Assembly: GCA_910588255.1 (NCBI GenBank)
Contig: CAJUOM010000001.1
Coordinates: 39,721 to 90,220 of the forward strand
DNA length: 50,500 bases
Direction: 5' to 3'
DNA from: an uncultured Alphaproteobacteria bacterium
GTDB lineage: Bacteria; Pseudomonadota; Alphaproteobacteria; RUG11792
This document shows, piece after piece, positions 8,239 to 16,779 of this stretch (position 1 is its first letter; every line of letters begins with the position of its first letter). The notes under the pieces are model-generated. The model did no database searches and was not told where the DNA came from. It worked only from the letters and a program-made list of their open reading frames with translations. The position numbers and the translations under genes were made by a program.

Positions 8239-9497
8239 TATACCCCACGCTTAAACCAAATTAGTATTTTCTGCCATAAAGATTTATTTCCAATTGAAAA
8301 TGTTTTGTTGAACAGATCTGTTAAGCAATATACAATTGAACCTGCAGTACTTGCAAATGAAGCGCTTTTCACAAAATCATGTGATCCTGTTGTTCCTATA
8401 GGTTTTCCTAATCTTATTGAGAAATCTTTAAAGAAACCTTTAGATTTTATAAACTCATTAAGTCCAGAAATTTGGCTACCTCCACCGGTTATAACAATTT
8501 TTTGACATACATTACCGATACCAGAATTAACAATATGGTTTTCTGTTAATTTTAGGAGTTCTTCCAATCTTGCGGAGACTATCATATCCAACATACCTTT
8601 TGATATATTTTGCATATGTTCTTCACCAAACTCATCGATTTTAGTTATTAAGATCAATTCATCTCTTGTTGTTTTTTCGGAAATTCCATAAAGGATTTTT
8701 AATCTTTCGGCGTTAGATTTTGTTGTTCTTAAAACCATAGCTATGTCATTTGTGATATGCTGTCCTCCTATTGGAACATTTCCTTGATATAGCAAAATAC
8801 TATCCCTCACATAAGAAATAGAAGTTTCTGTTCCTCCTATATCCATAATCAAAACACCAGAATTCGTTTCTTCTTCCAATGTTACTGCCAAAGCGGCAGC
8901 ATAACTTGAATCAATAAATCCAATTACATTTATGTTATTTCTGTTTAAACAATTTTTTATATTTTTTAAAAGTGAAGTTGAAGCTGTTACGACGTGAAAT
9001 ACAGCTGAAAGTTCATTTCCTATCATTCCTAATGGGTCTTGTATGCCGGAGTTTCCATCTAAAGAATATGAGACGGGGAAAATATGTATGGCGCTTCGAG
9101 ATTCTTGAATGTATTTTGATGTGTCAATGTTTAGAAGTACGTTTAAATGAACTTCATCAACGGGCAGCTGACCAACGTGCATACTATTTTCTAAAGCTTG
9201 TGATTTTAATGCCCAAGATGGCAGTGCTACAAATACTGATTTTATCGATTTTTGTGCTTCTTTTTCTGTAGAGTTTATAGCTTCAAGAATTGATTCTTCA
9301 AGTTCTTCTAAATTTGTTATTGTGCCTCTTTTTATTCCTTTTGCGAGTTGATATCCAACTCCTAGGACTCGAATTTCATTGCCCAAATCTGCATCACGAG
9401 ATTTTGATTCTCCTTTCGCAATAGCTGCGCATATTGTATTTGTTCCGAGATCTAAAACTGCTATTTCTTTTTTTGTATCAACTATCTTCTTTAACAA
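8238..9497 (-). CDS. ftsA: Cell division protein FtsA
   Basis: A 419-residue actin-fold ATPase that tethers FtsZ to the membrane. The phosphate-1 motif is AVLDLGTNTICAAI (near residues 14-27), with the FtsA-specific 1C domain following (AKGIKRGTITNLEELEESIL, VFVALPSWALKSQ). The phosphate-2 motif is VLIMDIGGTETSISYV, then NVPIGGQHITNDIA and the adenosine motif VITGGGSQISGL. The C-terminus ends KILIWFKRGV, a likely amphipathic membrane-targeting helix. The start is TTG at 9497 with no strong ribosome site. In most Alphaproteobacteria ftsA lies between ftsQ and ftsZ. Here an MFS carrier follows and a divergent polyprenyl synthase precedes, so the dcw cluster is broken up. Confidence 0.93.
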   Translation of the reverse strand: MLKKIVDTKKEIAVLDLGTNTICAAIAKGESKSRDADLGNEIRVLGVGYQLAKGIKRGTITNLEELEESILEAINSTEKEAQKSIKSVFVALPSWALKSQALENSMHVGQLPVDEVHLNVLLNIDTSKYIQESRSAIHIFPVSYSLDGNSGIQDPLGMIGNELSAVFHVVTASTSLLKNIKNCLNRNNINVIGFIDSSYAAALAVTLEEETNSGVLIMDIGGTETSISYVRDSILLYQGNVPIGGQHITNDIAMVLRTTKSNAERLKILYGISEKTTRDELILITKIDEFGEEHMQNISKGMLDMIVSARLEELLKLTENHIVNSGIGNVCQKIVITGGGSQISGLNEFIKSKGFFKDFSIRLGKPIGTTGSHDFVKSASFASTAGSIVYCLTDLFNKTFSIGNKSLWQKILIWFKRGV

Positions 9498-9519
9498 CTT
9501 AGTTTATATTAAATAAAAA

Positions 9520-9548
9520 TTGTCACAACTATTTTTATATTATACTAT
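9520..9548 (+). promoter_or_regulatory. Candidate sigma70 promoter for the polyprenyl synthase
   Basis: TTGTCA (9520-9525), a 17-base spacer and TACTAT (9543-9548) lie in the divergent gap between ftsA and the gene at 9629. The 80-base leader to the ATG shows no clear structure. Based on consensus only. Confidence 0.4.
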
Positions 9549-9628
9549 ACGATCAGCAAATAATCCAGTGTATTTTTATCGTTTTCCTGATATTATTTAA
9601 TTTGGATCCAATGTTATAAACTAAAGCG

Positions 9629-10513
9629 ATGTTTTCTTATATTATTTCCAAGGTTTTGCGGCAAAGAGACAAATATCTTAATGAACTTCAGGAAATAACA
9701 AAATATCAAGAGAATTTCATATCTGACTCTAGTTATATGTCTTTACTGAAGCCATTTGTTATTAATAAAGGAAAACGTCTGAGGAGTATAATTTATTTCA
9801 ATAATTGGGAAAATTCATTGGTCGTTTCAGATGATATAAAATACAAAACTATAGCTTTAATTGAACTGATGCATTTCGCTTCCATAATTCATGATGACGT
9901 TATTGATAACAACAATTTCAGAAGAAATAATGATTCGTTTTTAAAGAAGTATGGAAAGAAGAATAGTATTTTATATGGCGATTATATCTTGATAAAATCA
10001 ATTAATCGGTTTTTAGAATTACATGAAGAAAATATTATTGTTAAAAATATGTTTTTGAAAGAAACAGAAGCAACAGCTTATGGGGCTTTGCTTGAACAGA
10101 AACTTTCGTTTGATTCTGGTTTTTCTGATTATTTCAAAGTTATTTCTTTAAAAACAGCTCCGTTTTTTGGGTTATCCGCTTTTCTTGGAAGGTTTTTATC
10201 AACAAAGGATTATAAATCCGCACTGGAATCTTATGACCTTGGAATTCAATTTGGGATTTTGTACCAAGTTCAAAACGACATAAATGGTTATAGTTTTGAA
10301 AATTATTTGGATTCAGAAGATTTCATTCAGAAAAATGTAACTTTGCCAATCATTTTCTTAAAGGATTTTGAAAATCTAAATCTAGAAAAGCTTTTTAACC
10401 CAAATATTGATAATTATTCTTATATAAAAAACTTTGTTAATTCAAATGATTTTAGAATTCTAGTTGAAAAACGTTTTGAAAATCAAATAAATTGTCTTGA
10501 AACTCTTTTCTAA
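9629..10513 (+). CDS. Polyprenyl diphosphate synthase family protein (degenerate second Asp motif)
   Basis: A 294-residue trans-isoprenyl diphosphate synthase fold. Recognisable are the GKRLR motif (residues 48-52), the first Asp-rich motif HDDVID (D89, D90, D93) with the R98-R99 pair, and the KTA segment near 175. The second Asp-rich motif, normally DDxxD, reads NDINGY (216-221): the first Asp is Asn and the last is Gly, leaving one of three. The family makes farnesyl, geranylgeranyl or longer diphosphates for quinone side chains. Loss of this motif usually weakens or abolishes allylic-site metal binding, and such subunits can act as regulatory partners in heterodimers. Alternatively this is a relaxed endosymbiont IspB/IspA. 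The chain length made cannot be read from sequence. Confidence 0.75.
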   Translation: MFSYIISKVLRQRDKYLNELQEITKYQENFISDSSYMSLLKPFVINKGKRLRSIIYFNNWENSLVVSDDIKYKTIALIELMHFASIIHDDVIDNNNFRRNNDSFLKKYGKKNSILYGDYILIKSINRFLELHEENIIVKNMFLKETEATAYGALLEQKLSFDSGFSDYFKVISLKTAPFFGLSAFLGRFLSTKDYKSALESYDLGIQFGILYQVQNDINGYSFENYLDSEDFIQKNVTLPIIFLKDFENLNLEKLFNPNIDNYSYIKNFVNSNDFRILVEKRFENQINCLETLF

Positions 10514-10566
10514 TTCATGAGGTTTACCGAAAATGTTATGAATTAGAAAATTATTGCTTAAGAAAA

Positions 10567-11265
10567 TCAGGGATTGTAAAAATCTACTAACATTTTCCTA
10601 ATATCTTGCCATTGCTCTTTCCTATTCGACTCTTTTATTCTATTATTTACCATGTCAATTGGATTTTTTCCGAAGTCCTCTTCTTCAACAGGATGTTGAT
10701 TTTTAGAGTGTAAATTTGCTCCTTTTTTTATTAAAATTTTAACAATTTTCTTGTTTGGACAGAAACTTAGTGAAGCGAAAAGCGCATCCGTATAATCCTT
10801 TTGAGAAAATTTATTCGCATTCAAAATCATTTGAACTATTTCAAATGATCCCCAATATGCAGCGCAAGACAGATCTTCTGCAGAAAATTTTAATCCATAT
10901 TTTATTAATAAGTTAATAGTTTTTGCATCGTTATTCCTAAAAACGGGTATCAAGGGCAGTGCATCATGATCTAATTTTAAGTTAGCATTATTTGCAAAAA
11001 GATATTCCAAAATATCCGAATAGCCAGATTGCAGCGCTTGATATATCCATTCAGTATCTATATCAGTTGGAAAATTATGATTCTTTAATATTTTAAATTG
11101 CTCTTTTATGTGATCTAATCTTCCGGATACAATATGTGCCGTTATATTTTCTTTTATATTATGATAAAAACTTTTTCGGATATCTTGAAAATGCATAAGA
11201 AGAAGTACATTCCCAAGAAGTGAAATAGCTAAAATAGATAATATTATTTTATTTTTTTTCATCAT
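10567..11265 (-). CDS. Membrane-anchored ankyrin-repeat protein
   Basis: 232 residues. An N-terminal hydrophobic segment (IILSILAISLLGNVLLLM) acts as a signal anchor. Then come divergent ankyrin repeats: GYSDILEYLFANNANL, NDAKTINLLIKYGLKF, WGSFEIVQMILNANKF and NKKIVKILIKKGANLH each show the helix-turn-helix plus GAxL pattern. Ankyrin proteins mediate protein binding and are often expanded in intracellular bacteria, where some are effectors. This one looks anchored, facing the periplasm or cytoplasm, rather than freely secreted. The ATG lies 17 bases inside the 3' end of topA, so the two are co-transcribed. Confidence 0.75.
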   Translation of the reverse strand: MMKKNKIILSILAISLLGNVLLLMHFQDIRKSFYHNIKENITAHIVSGRLDHIKEQFKILKNHNFPTDIDTEWIYQALQSGYSDILEYLFANNANLKLDHDALPLIPVFRNNDAKTINLLIKYGLKFSAEDLSCAAYWGSFEIVQMILNANKFSQKDYTDALFASLSFCPNKKIVKILIKKGANLHSKNQHPVEEEDFGKNPIDMVNNRIKESNRKEQWQDIRKMLVDFYNP

Positions 11266-13603
11266 AATTTTGTATTATGTCGATAGCTTTTTGAAAATCA
11301 ATATTAAAAAAGGATTCATCTTTTTCTAATTTATATGATTTGTTTCCGGATTTTAGATATGGACCAAACCGTCCCAAAATAACCTGAATTTCATTTCCAT
11401 CTTTTGGATTTATTCCCAAATCAAGTGGCAAGCTATCAAGGAATAAAGCTTCTTTCAGAGTTAATTCTGAAGGTTCTTGGACAAATTTAGGAACAGAAAT
11501 TCTCTTTGGTTTGACAATAGCCTTTGATGACTTTTTTTTGAATTTTGATTCTTTTGTTTCTGTTGTTTTTTCCCATTCGAAATAATATCCAAACGGCCCT
11601 TTTTTAAGATATACGATATCGTCTCGTTTTGGATCACGTCCTAGTTCTTTATTTGTTGGAGAAGATGAAAAATTTTCAGGATTTGCGGGAATATTTGCGC
11701 CTAGTTTTTTAGTGAATTTACAGTCCGGATAATTCGAACAAGCAAGGAATGATCCATATTTCCCCAGTTTCAAGTTTAATTTCCCGGATTTACACGAAGG
11801 GCAAGAGTGATTTTCATCAAGGTCTTTAAAAATATAGTTATTTATGTCTTTTTCGACAATATCTATAACATTTGTTATTGAGAGTTCCTGGGATTTTAAT
11901 ATATTCGAATTAAATTCATTCCAGAAATTATCTAAGACTTTTTCCCAAAAGAGACGCCCATTTGATATTTCATCAAGTTGTTCTTCAAGATCTGCTGTGA
12001 ATCCATATTCCACATACTTTGTGAAAAAGTTCCTTAAGAAAGAAACGACTAAAAATCCCATACTTTCAGGAATAAATACTTTCTTTTGCAAAGTGACATA
12101 TTGCCTTGTTTGAAGAACGTTGATTATCGTGGCATAAGTTGATGGTCTCCCAATTCCAAGTTCTTCTAGTTTTTTAACAAGACTTGCTTCATTAAATCTT
12201 GCTGGAGGTTGAGTGAAATGTTGTGAACTTAGAATTTGTAATAAATCTAAATCTTCTTTTTCATTCAGAATTGGGAGTTTGCGATTTTTCTTATCCTCAG
12301 AGTCATCATCCGTTGATTCCACATAAATTTTCAAGAATCCATCGAATGTAACAGTAGATCCCCCAGCCTTGAATTGAGCAGATTTATCTTTTGATAATAT
12401 ATCAACAGAAACTTGATCGAGCTTAGCACTTTCCATTTGAGATGATAAAGCTCTTTTCCAAATTAATGAATATAAAGAAAACTCATCATCAGATAAATAT
12501 TTTTTCAACGAGATAGAGCTTCTATAGAAAGAAGTTGGTCTTATGGCTTCATGAGCTTCTTGAGCATTTTTTGATTTTGTTTTATAAATTCTCGCAGATT
12601 TTGGAAGATAATTTTCTCCGTAATTTTCTTTTATAAAACGTCTTGATTCATCCAAAGCTTCTATGGAAAGATTTGTGCTGTCTGTTCTCATATAAGTGAT
12701 CAAACCACTCATAGTGCCGTTTATTGATATACCTTCATAAAGTTTTTGTGCAATCATCATAGTTTTTTTTGCACTGAATCCTAATTTTCTGACAGCATCT
12801 TGTTGAAGAGTTGAAGTCGTGAATGGAGCATAAGGATTTCTTTTTACAGATTTTTTTTCTATATTTTCAATATAGTAATCTTTTTGGTCTAAAACAGATT
12901 TAATTTGATTAGCTTGTTCTTCATTCTTTATATCTAACTTTTCAAGTTTTTGATTATTAAAATGAGTTAAATTAGCTGTAAATTCTCCATTTTCTGCTCT
13001 AAAATCAGCTTGAATTGACCAATATTCTTCTGAATTAAAAGCTTGTATTTCAAGTTCTCGTTCAACAATAAGTCTCAATGCAACAGATTGAACTCTTCCT
13101 GCAGATCTTGCTCCAGGCATTTTTCGCCATAAAACAGGAGAAAGTGAAAACCCAACCAAATAATCTAAAATCCGGCGTGCTAAATATGCTTCAACCAAAT
13201 CATTATCCAATTGTTTTGGAGACTCAAAAGCTTTTTTTACTGCTGATTTTGTTATTTCGTGAAAGACGACACGTTGAATATTTTTCTTAGCAAGTAATTT
13301 TTTAGAATTCAAAGTTTCTAAAATATGCCAAGAGATAGCTTCTCCTTCTCGATCAGGGTCAGTTGCTAAAAATAAGTTATCTGAAAGCTTTAAAGACTCT
13401 GAGATTTCTTTTATTTGTTTTTTGCCTCTGGCATTGAATTCCCAAAGCATCTTATAGTGGTTTTCCGGATCTACAGATCCGTTTTTTGAAACTAAATCTC
13501 TTATATGCCCATAACTCGCTATAAGTTTATAATCTTTTCCCAAATAAGCTCCTAACGTTTTCGCTTTTGCAGGAGACTCGACAACAACAATACCTTTTAA
13601 CAC
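11249..13603 (-). CDS. topA: DNA topoisomerase I
   Basis: Type IA topoisomerase that relaxes negative supercoils. Numbering from the longest frame (TTG at 13660): Toprim domain with VVVESPAKAKT (25-35) and DPDREGE (101-107), then RRILDYLVGF, MPGARSAGRVQSVALRL, and catalytic Tyr323 in GLITYMRTDST. Near the C-terminus are one four-cysteine zinc finger (CPSCKSGKLNLKLG ... CSNYPDC) and two topo_C repeats (KKGPFGYYFEWE, LGRFGPYLKSG). About 784-803 residues is normal. Family members begin a few residues before VVVESPAK, so the GTG at 13603 is my preferred start, though neither candidate has a clear ribosome site. The stop overlaps the downstream ankyrin gene. The partner dprA often seen upstream in other bacteria is absent. 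Confidence 0.95.
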   Translation of the reverse strand: MLKGIVVVESPAKAKTLGAYLGKDYKLIASYGHIRDLVSKNGSVDPENHYKMLWEFNARGKKQIKEISESLKLSDNLFLATDPDREGEAISWHILETLNSKKLLAKKNIQRVVFHEITKSAVKKAFESPKQLDNDLVEAYLARRILDYLVGFSLSPVLWRKMPGARSAGRVQSVALRLIVERELEIQAFNSEEYWSIQADFRAENGEFTANLTHFNNQKLEKLDIKNEEQANQIKSVLDQKDYYIENIEKKSVKRNPYAPFTTSTLQQDAVRKLGFSAKKTMMIAQKLYEGISINGTMSGLITYMRTDSTNLSIEALDESRRFIKENYGENYLPKSARIYKTKSKNAQEAHEAIRPTSFYRSSISLKKYLSDDEFSLYSLIWKRALSSQMESAKLDQVSVDILSKDKSAQFKAGGSTVTFDGFLKIYVESTDDDSEDKKNRKLPILNEKEDLDLLQILSSQHFTQPPARFNEASLVKKLEELGIGRPSTYATIINVLQTRQYVTLQKKVFIPESMGFLVVSFLRNFFTKYVEYGFTADLEEQLDEISNGRLFWEKVLDNFWNEFNSNILKSQELSITNVIDIVEKDINNYIFKDLDENHSCPSCKSGKLNLKLGKYGSFLACSNYPDCKFTKKLGANIPANPENFSSSPTNKELGRDPKRDDIVYLKKGPFGYYFEWEKTTETKESKFKKKSSKAIVKPKRISVPKFVQEPSELTLKEALFLDSLPLDLGINPKDGNEIQVILGRFGPYLKSGNKSYKLEKDESFFNIDFQKAIDIIQNYDEKK

Positions 13604-13788
13604 AATAGTGTCATTATTAAAAACAACTTTATAATCTAAGATTACTGGATTTTTTTTCAAAAGTCAGTAAATATTTAAAACAGTCGATAAAAGGATATTT
13701 TCCTGAGAAAATCTTGCTTTTATATCGAAGAGAAGAAATTTGATGATTTAGAAATGATAAATGATTTTAGAAATTATGTAAAAACACC

Positions 13789-13857
13789 TAAAATTTTATG
13801 GTATTATTTAGGATTTGACATGAGGAAAGAGCGGGGAATATACTGAAAATATAGAGA
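13789..13857 (+). repeat. Dispersed repeat module A (copy 2)
   Basis: Contains CTAAAATTTTATGG, TTTGACATGAGGAAAGAG and ATATACTGAAAATATAG, matching copies at 836 and (inverted) 30503-30573. A GC-rich palindrome follows ten bases later, the same order as in the other copies. Here no co-directional gene ends upstream; topA diverges. The region 13661-13788 shows nothing else I can name. Confidence 0.75.
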
Positions 13858-13867
13858 ATATTCAGGT

Positions 13868-13910
13868 GCGCGGCGTGTGGTATGCACGTTAATTTTACCA
13901 CACGCCGCGC
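13868..13910. repeat. GC-rich palindrome (copy 2)
   Basis: Perfect 15-bp arms: GCGCGGCGTGTGGTA (13868-13882) and its complement (13896-13910), loop 13 bases. The arms are almost all G and C in a very AT-rich background. Closely related palindromes occur at 30450, 32893, 37754 and 47519. Confidence 0.85.
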
Positions 13911-13961
13911 GTCCATGTAACTCACATACTATAATATTTTCCGAGAAACAGAAACGATTAT

Positions 13962-14037
13962 ATTGATTTACTCCCATTTCGTCAAGTCTCGTTCGATTCT
14001 CTCATTCTTCAGACTTGACTAAACTTCGTAAATCAAT
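13962..14037. repeat. Nested inverted repeat
   Basis: Outer arms ATTGATTTAC (13962-13971) and GTAAATCAAT (14028-14037) enclose inner perfect arms TCAAGTCT (13982-13989) and AGACTTGA (14011-14018). It would form a two-tier stem-loop of 76 bases. It lies between palindrome copy 2 and module B copy 2. Just downstream is CTCGTTCCTTTCGAAAA (14047-14063), a 17-mer found again at 47478-47494. Function unknown. Confidence 0.5.
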
Positions 14038-14194
14038 TCCTATCTCCTCGTTCCTTTCGAAAAAATAATATAAAAGGAAAAGTAACTAATAACGTACTCA
14101 AGCTTACTAAGGGTCAGCTAAGAAAATTCAAAAATTGATCTAGAAGCTGCCTTTGATTGGTTTTTGGCAAAACGAAACTTTTTGCAAGAAAAGT

Positions 14195-14375
14195 TATCCC
14201 AATAAACTATACCACCTTAGGAATGGACGTTAGTTAACCCCTAGACATATCGCAAATAAAACACGATTTGCGATATATATAAACAAAGTGTGGCACGAAT
14301 TGAATTAAAAAAGACCTTACAGACAAACGGCTGATGGCGCTGCAGGGGCATCTATAGAGCTTTCGTTAGACAGAA
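14195..14375 (+). repeat. Dispersed repeat module B (copy 2 region)
   Basis: About 180 bases shared with 30250-30440 (inverted) and 47590-47777, and in part with 19932-20020. Landmarks in order: CCTTAGGAATGGACGTTAG, hairpin ATATCGCAAAT (14247-14257) / ATTTGCGATAT (14266-14276), a GCACGAA segment, then AAACGGCTGATGGCGCTGCA, GGGGCATCTATAGAGCTTTC and TTAGACA. It sits upstream of the metallo-hydrolase gene in the same orientation, ending about 130 bases before its ATG. It is likely non-coding and structured, but I cannot match it to a known RNA family. Confidence 0.65.
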
Positions 14376-14386
14376 AATACAATCAC

Positions 14387-14414
14387 TTGACAAAAACTTA
14401 TGCATGAATAGAAA
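14387..14414 (+). promoter_or_regulatory. Possible promoter downstream of module B
   Basis: A perfect TTGACA (14387-14392) with TAGAAA (14409-14414) 16 bases on. The -35 match is strong but the -10 is weak. It lies between module B and the hydrolase start at 14505. Confidence 0.3.
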
Positions 14415-14504
14415 ATAAACTTGTTAAATGTATAAATCTAATTTGACTGAAAATAATTTTAGATTTATAATTTGTGATTATTTATATTGCTTTACAAATT
14501 AATT

Positions 14505-15548
14505 ATGGGATATTATCTTAAGTTTCCTTTTTCAAAGTTTGGCAAAGTTCCATCTGAGAAAGATTTGCAAAGAATTAGGTTATCTAAAAATTTTAAAGAT
14601 GGAAAATTTATAAATCAGGATAATCGGTCTTATAACAATTTAAAAATGAGTTATTTTGAAGTTTTGAAGACAATTTGGAAAATGTTAAGTTTGAGAAAAC
14701 CTAAAATCAAGTCCATTAAAACAAATCTTTTGAATTTGGGATCATCTGATAACTTCCTTATTTGGTTTGGACATTCTTCATATTTGATTCAAATTGAAGG
14801 AAAGAAATTTTTAATTGATCCTGTGCTTTCTGAAATTTCTTCTCCGGTTCCATTCTTTCCAAAAGCATTTGTAGGATCAAATATTTATAAAGTGAAAGAA
14901 ATACCCAAAATAGATTACTTAATCATAACTCATGATCACTGGGACCATATGGATTATGAGACTATAAGAAAACTAAACTTTAAAAAGGTAATTTGTCCGA
15001 TCGGTGTTGGTTCGCATTTCAGATATTGGAGATTCGACAATGTGATAGAAATGGATTGGAATGAAGAAATTAATTTCGGCGGATTCCATATATATTGTTT
15101 ACCATCAAAACATTTTTCTGGACGTGGGCTTCTTCGAAATAAAACCCTTTGGGCTTCGTTTCTCTTAAAAACTCCTGATAACTTTACAATATTCATTGGG
15201 GGAGATGGTGGTTATGATTCGAGGTTTCTTAAATTTTCAAAGCTTTTTGGAAATATTGATTTGGCAATTTTGGAAAATGGCCAATACAACAAGAACTGGC
15301 CAGATATTCATATGTTTCCGGAAGAAACAATTCAAGCTGCAATGGATTTGAATGCAAAATTCTTGTTTCCTGTTCATAATTCGAAATTTATATTATCAAC
15401 GCATGATTGGAATGAGCCTTTAGAAAAAATCACTCAGTTATCTAAGCATAAAAATTTCAAGTTAATAACACCAATAATAGGAGAAAAAGTAGAACTAGAT
15501 AATCTATCCGGACAAATTTTTCAGAATTGGTGGCTAGAAGATTCTTGA
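14505..15548 (+). CDS. Metallo-beta-lactamase-fold hydrolase, NAPE-PLD/UlaG-like
   Basis: 347 residues from ATG 14505; a TTG at 14487 is in frame but less likely. The metal-binding signature is ITHDHWDHMD (HxHxDH), preceded by LIWFGHSSYLIQIEGKKFLI and DPVLSE. Later ligands are in LPSKHFSGRG, the GGDGGYDSRF segment and PVHNSKF. The N-terminal extension, the W-F-G-H-S-S element and PDIHMFPEE place it with bacterial homologues of N-acyl-phosphatidylethanolamine phospholipase D, which hydrolyse phospholipid-type phosphodiesters on two zincs. There is no signal peptide. It heads a co-directional run to 19468 and is preceded by module B. The exact substrate is unknown. Confidence 0.8.
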   Translation: MGYYLKFPFSKFGKVPSEKDLQRIRLSKNFKDGKFINQDNRSYNNLKMSYFEVLKTIWKMLSLRKPKIKSIKTNLLNLGSSDNFLIWFGHSSYLIQIEGKKFLIDPVLSEISSPVPFFPKAFVGSNIYKVKEIPKIDYLIITHDHWDHMDYETIRKLNFKKVICPIGVGSHFRYWRFDNVIEMDWNEEINFGGFHIYCLPSKHFSGRGLLRNKTLWASFLLKTPDNFTIFIGGDGGYDSRFLKFSKLFGNIDLAILENGQYNKNWPDIHMFPEETIQAAMDLNAKFLFPVHNSKFILSTHDWNEPLEKITQLSKHKNFKLITPIIGEKVELDNLSGQIFQNWWLEDS

Positions 15549-15605
15549 AAATTTTTCAATAACATATATCATATTGATATAAACAGAGTTTTATCGGATA
15601 AAAAC

Positions 15606-16256
15606 ATGAATGTCAAATGTCCGTATTGCGATTGCTGTTATGAGTTAAATCAGAATCTTTTGGGTGATCCTATAGGTAATGAAAAATTAGGATATGGATG
15701 GTGGCTGAGGTGTTATCGTTGTCATAAGAAATGGTGGTTAAAGAATTCATATGTTGAACAAGCATTTAATACTCCATTGAAGGCAGATAAGACCGCAAAA
15801 ATAGGCCGTTTGAAAACACTTATAAAAAAGCATAATACAGAAGGAAAGCAACATAATTTGAGCAGGTTTTTAAAATATGTATTTTGGACTATTTTTGTGG
15901 CGGGTATTGTTTCATGTTATTTTTTCAAGGATAATTTTTTGAATTATATTAATATGAAAGCTATGCATCTTCGGGAGAATATTTCTAGTAAGTTCGATTT
16001 AAGTAGTGTAAAATATAGTATAGATAAAGATAATGTTATAACCGTTACTGGAAATATAAATAACAGAGATAGTAAAAATATTCTGACTGTAAATGGAGTA
16101 AGAATTAATGTGTTTCATCAGAATGAAAAGATTGATACTTGGAATAATGAATTTGAAGGAGGTGTGATATTGCCACAGCAATCAATGCCATTTTCTTCAA
16201 GCAAACGTTTGCAGGGAAATACTGAAAATATAACCGTAGAAGTTTTGATTTATTAG
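15606..16256 (+). CDS. Zinc-ribbon single-pass membrane protein
   Basis: 216 residues. The N-terminus is a zinc ribbon of the MJ0042 type often found in Alphaproteobacteria: CPYCDCCYELNQ and CYRCHKKWWL give two CxxC pairs (residues 5-8 and about 40-43), which would lie in the cytoplasm. A transmembrane helix follows (YVFWTIFVAGIVSCYFF, about residues 96-112). The C-terminal 100 residues are beta-rich and periplasmic (VITVTGNINNRDSKN, VNGVRINVFHQN), in the style of DUF3426-like domains. The function of this arrangement is unknown. It lies 57 bases after the hydrolase and 12 before rnhA. Confidence 0.65.
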   Translation: MNVKCPYCDCCYELNQNLLGDPIGNEKLGYGWWLRCYRCHKKWWLKNSYVEQAFNTPLKADKTAKIGRLKTLIKKHNTEGKQHNLSRFLKYVFWTIFVAGIVSCYFFKDNFLNYINMKAMHLRENISSKFDLSSVKYSIDKDNVITVTGNINNRDSKNILTVNGVRINVFHQNEKIDTWNNEFEGGVILPQQSMPFSSSKRLQGNTENITVEVLIY

Positions 16257-16268
16257 GGAAAATTTATA

Positions 16269-16775
16269 ATGGATGCTAATTTTAATATAGAAGATTTGGA
16301 ATTTGTTGATTTTCAAAAAGTTTTAAGACAAGGTGATAAAATAGAAATATATACAGATGGTTCTTGCATTGGAAATCCTGGTCCTGGAGGATGGGCATGC
16401 GTATTTGTTTTTAGAGACAAGAGGTCAAATTTATCCGGATTTGAAAAAGATACAACTAATAATCGTATGGAATTAAAAGCGGCTATCGAAGCGGTTAAAA
16501 ATATCCCTGAAAACATTACCGCTGAAATTTATACAGATAGCACTTATGTAAAAAATGGAATAACTTCTTGGATATCATTATGGAAAAAGAATAATTGGAG
16601 AACCTCATCAGGAAAAGCCGTAAAAAATCAAGATCTTTGGGAAGAACTCTCGAATGTTATAGAAAATAAGGATATAACCTGGAGTTGGGTTAGAGGTCAT
16701 TCCAATTGCACAAATAACAATAATGCTGATTTTATTGCTAGAAGTGCGATAGTCACATCTTGTATGGAGGATTGA
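16269..16775 (+). CDS. rnhA: Ribonuclease HI
   Basis: Degrades the RNA strand of RNA-DNA hybrids. 168 residues with the four acidic catalytic residues: Asp30 in IYTDGSCIGNPGPGGW, Glu in NNRMELKAAIEA, Asp in IYTDSTYVKNGI and the late Asp in NNADFIARSA. The basic substrate-binding protrusion (WKKNNWRTSSGKAVKNQDLW) is present, as is the His loop (WVRGHSN). It has about 22 extra residues at the N-terminus compared with E. coli RNase HI. It ends five bases before tmk, with GGAGG inside its last codons acting as the tmk ribosome site. Confidence 0.96.
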   Translation: MDANFNIEDLEFVDFQKVLRQGDKIEIYTDGSCIGNPGPGGWACVFVFRDKRSNLSGFEKDTTNNRMELKAAIEAVKNIPENITAEIYTDSTYVKNGITSWISLWKKNNWRTSSGKAVKNQDLWEELSNVIENKDITWSWVRGHSNCTNNNNADFIARSAIVTSCMED

Positions 16776-16779
16776 TGAG

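Noticed and set aside
11249..13660. TTG at 13660 as topA start
   Set aside because: Possible, but family members start a few residues before VVVESPAK, and the extra residues show no family similarity; GTG at 13603 is preferred.
14195..14375. Module B as a known riboswitch, tmRNA, 6S or RNase P RNA
   Set aside because: No diagnostic core of these RNAs could be recognised and the module is multicopy, which argues against single-copy housekeeping RNAs.
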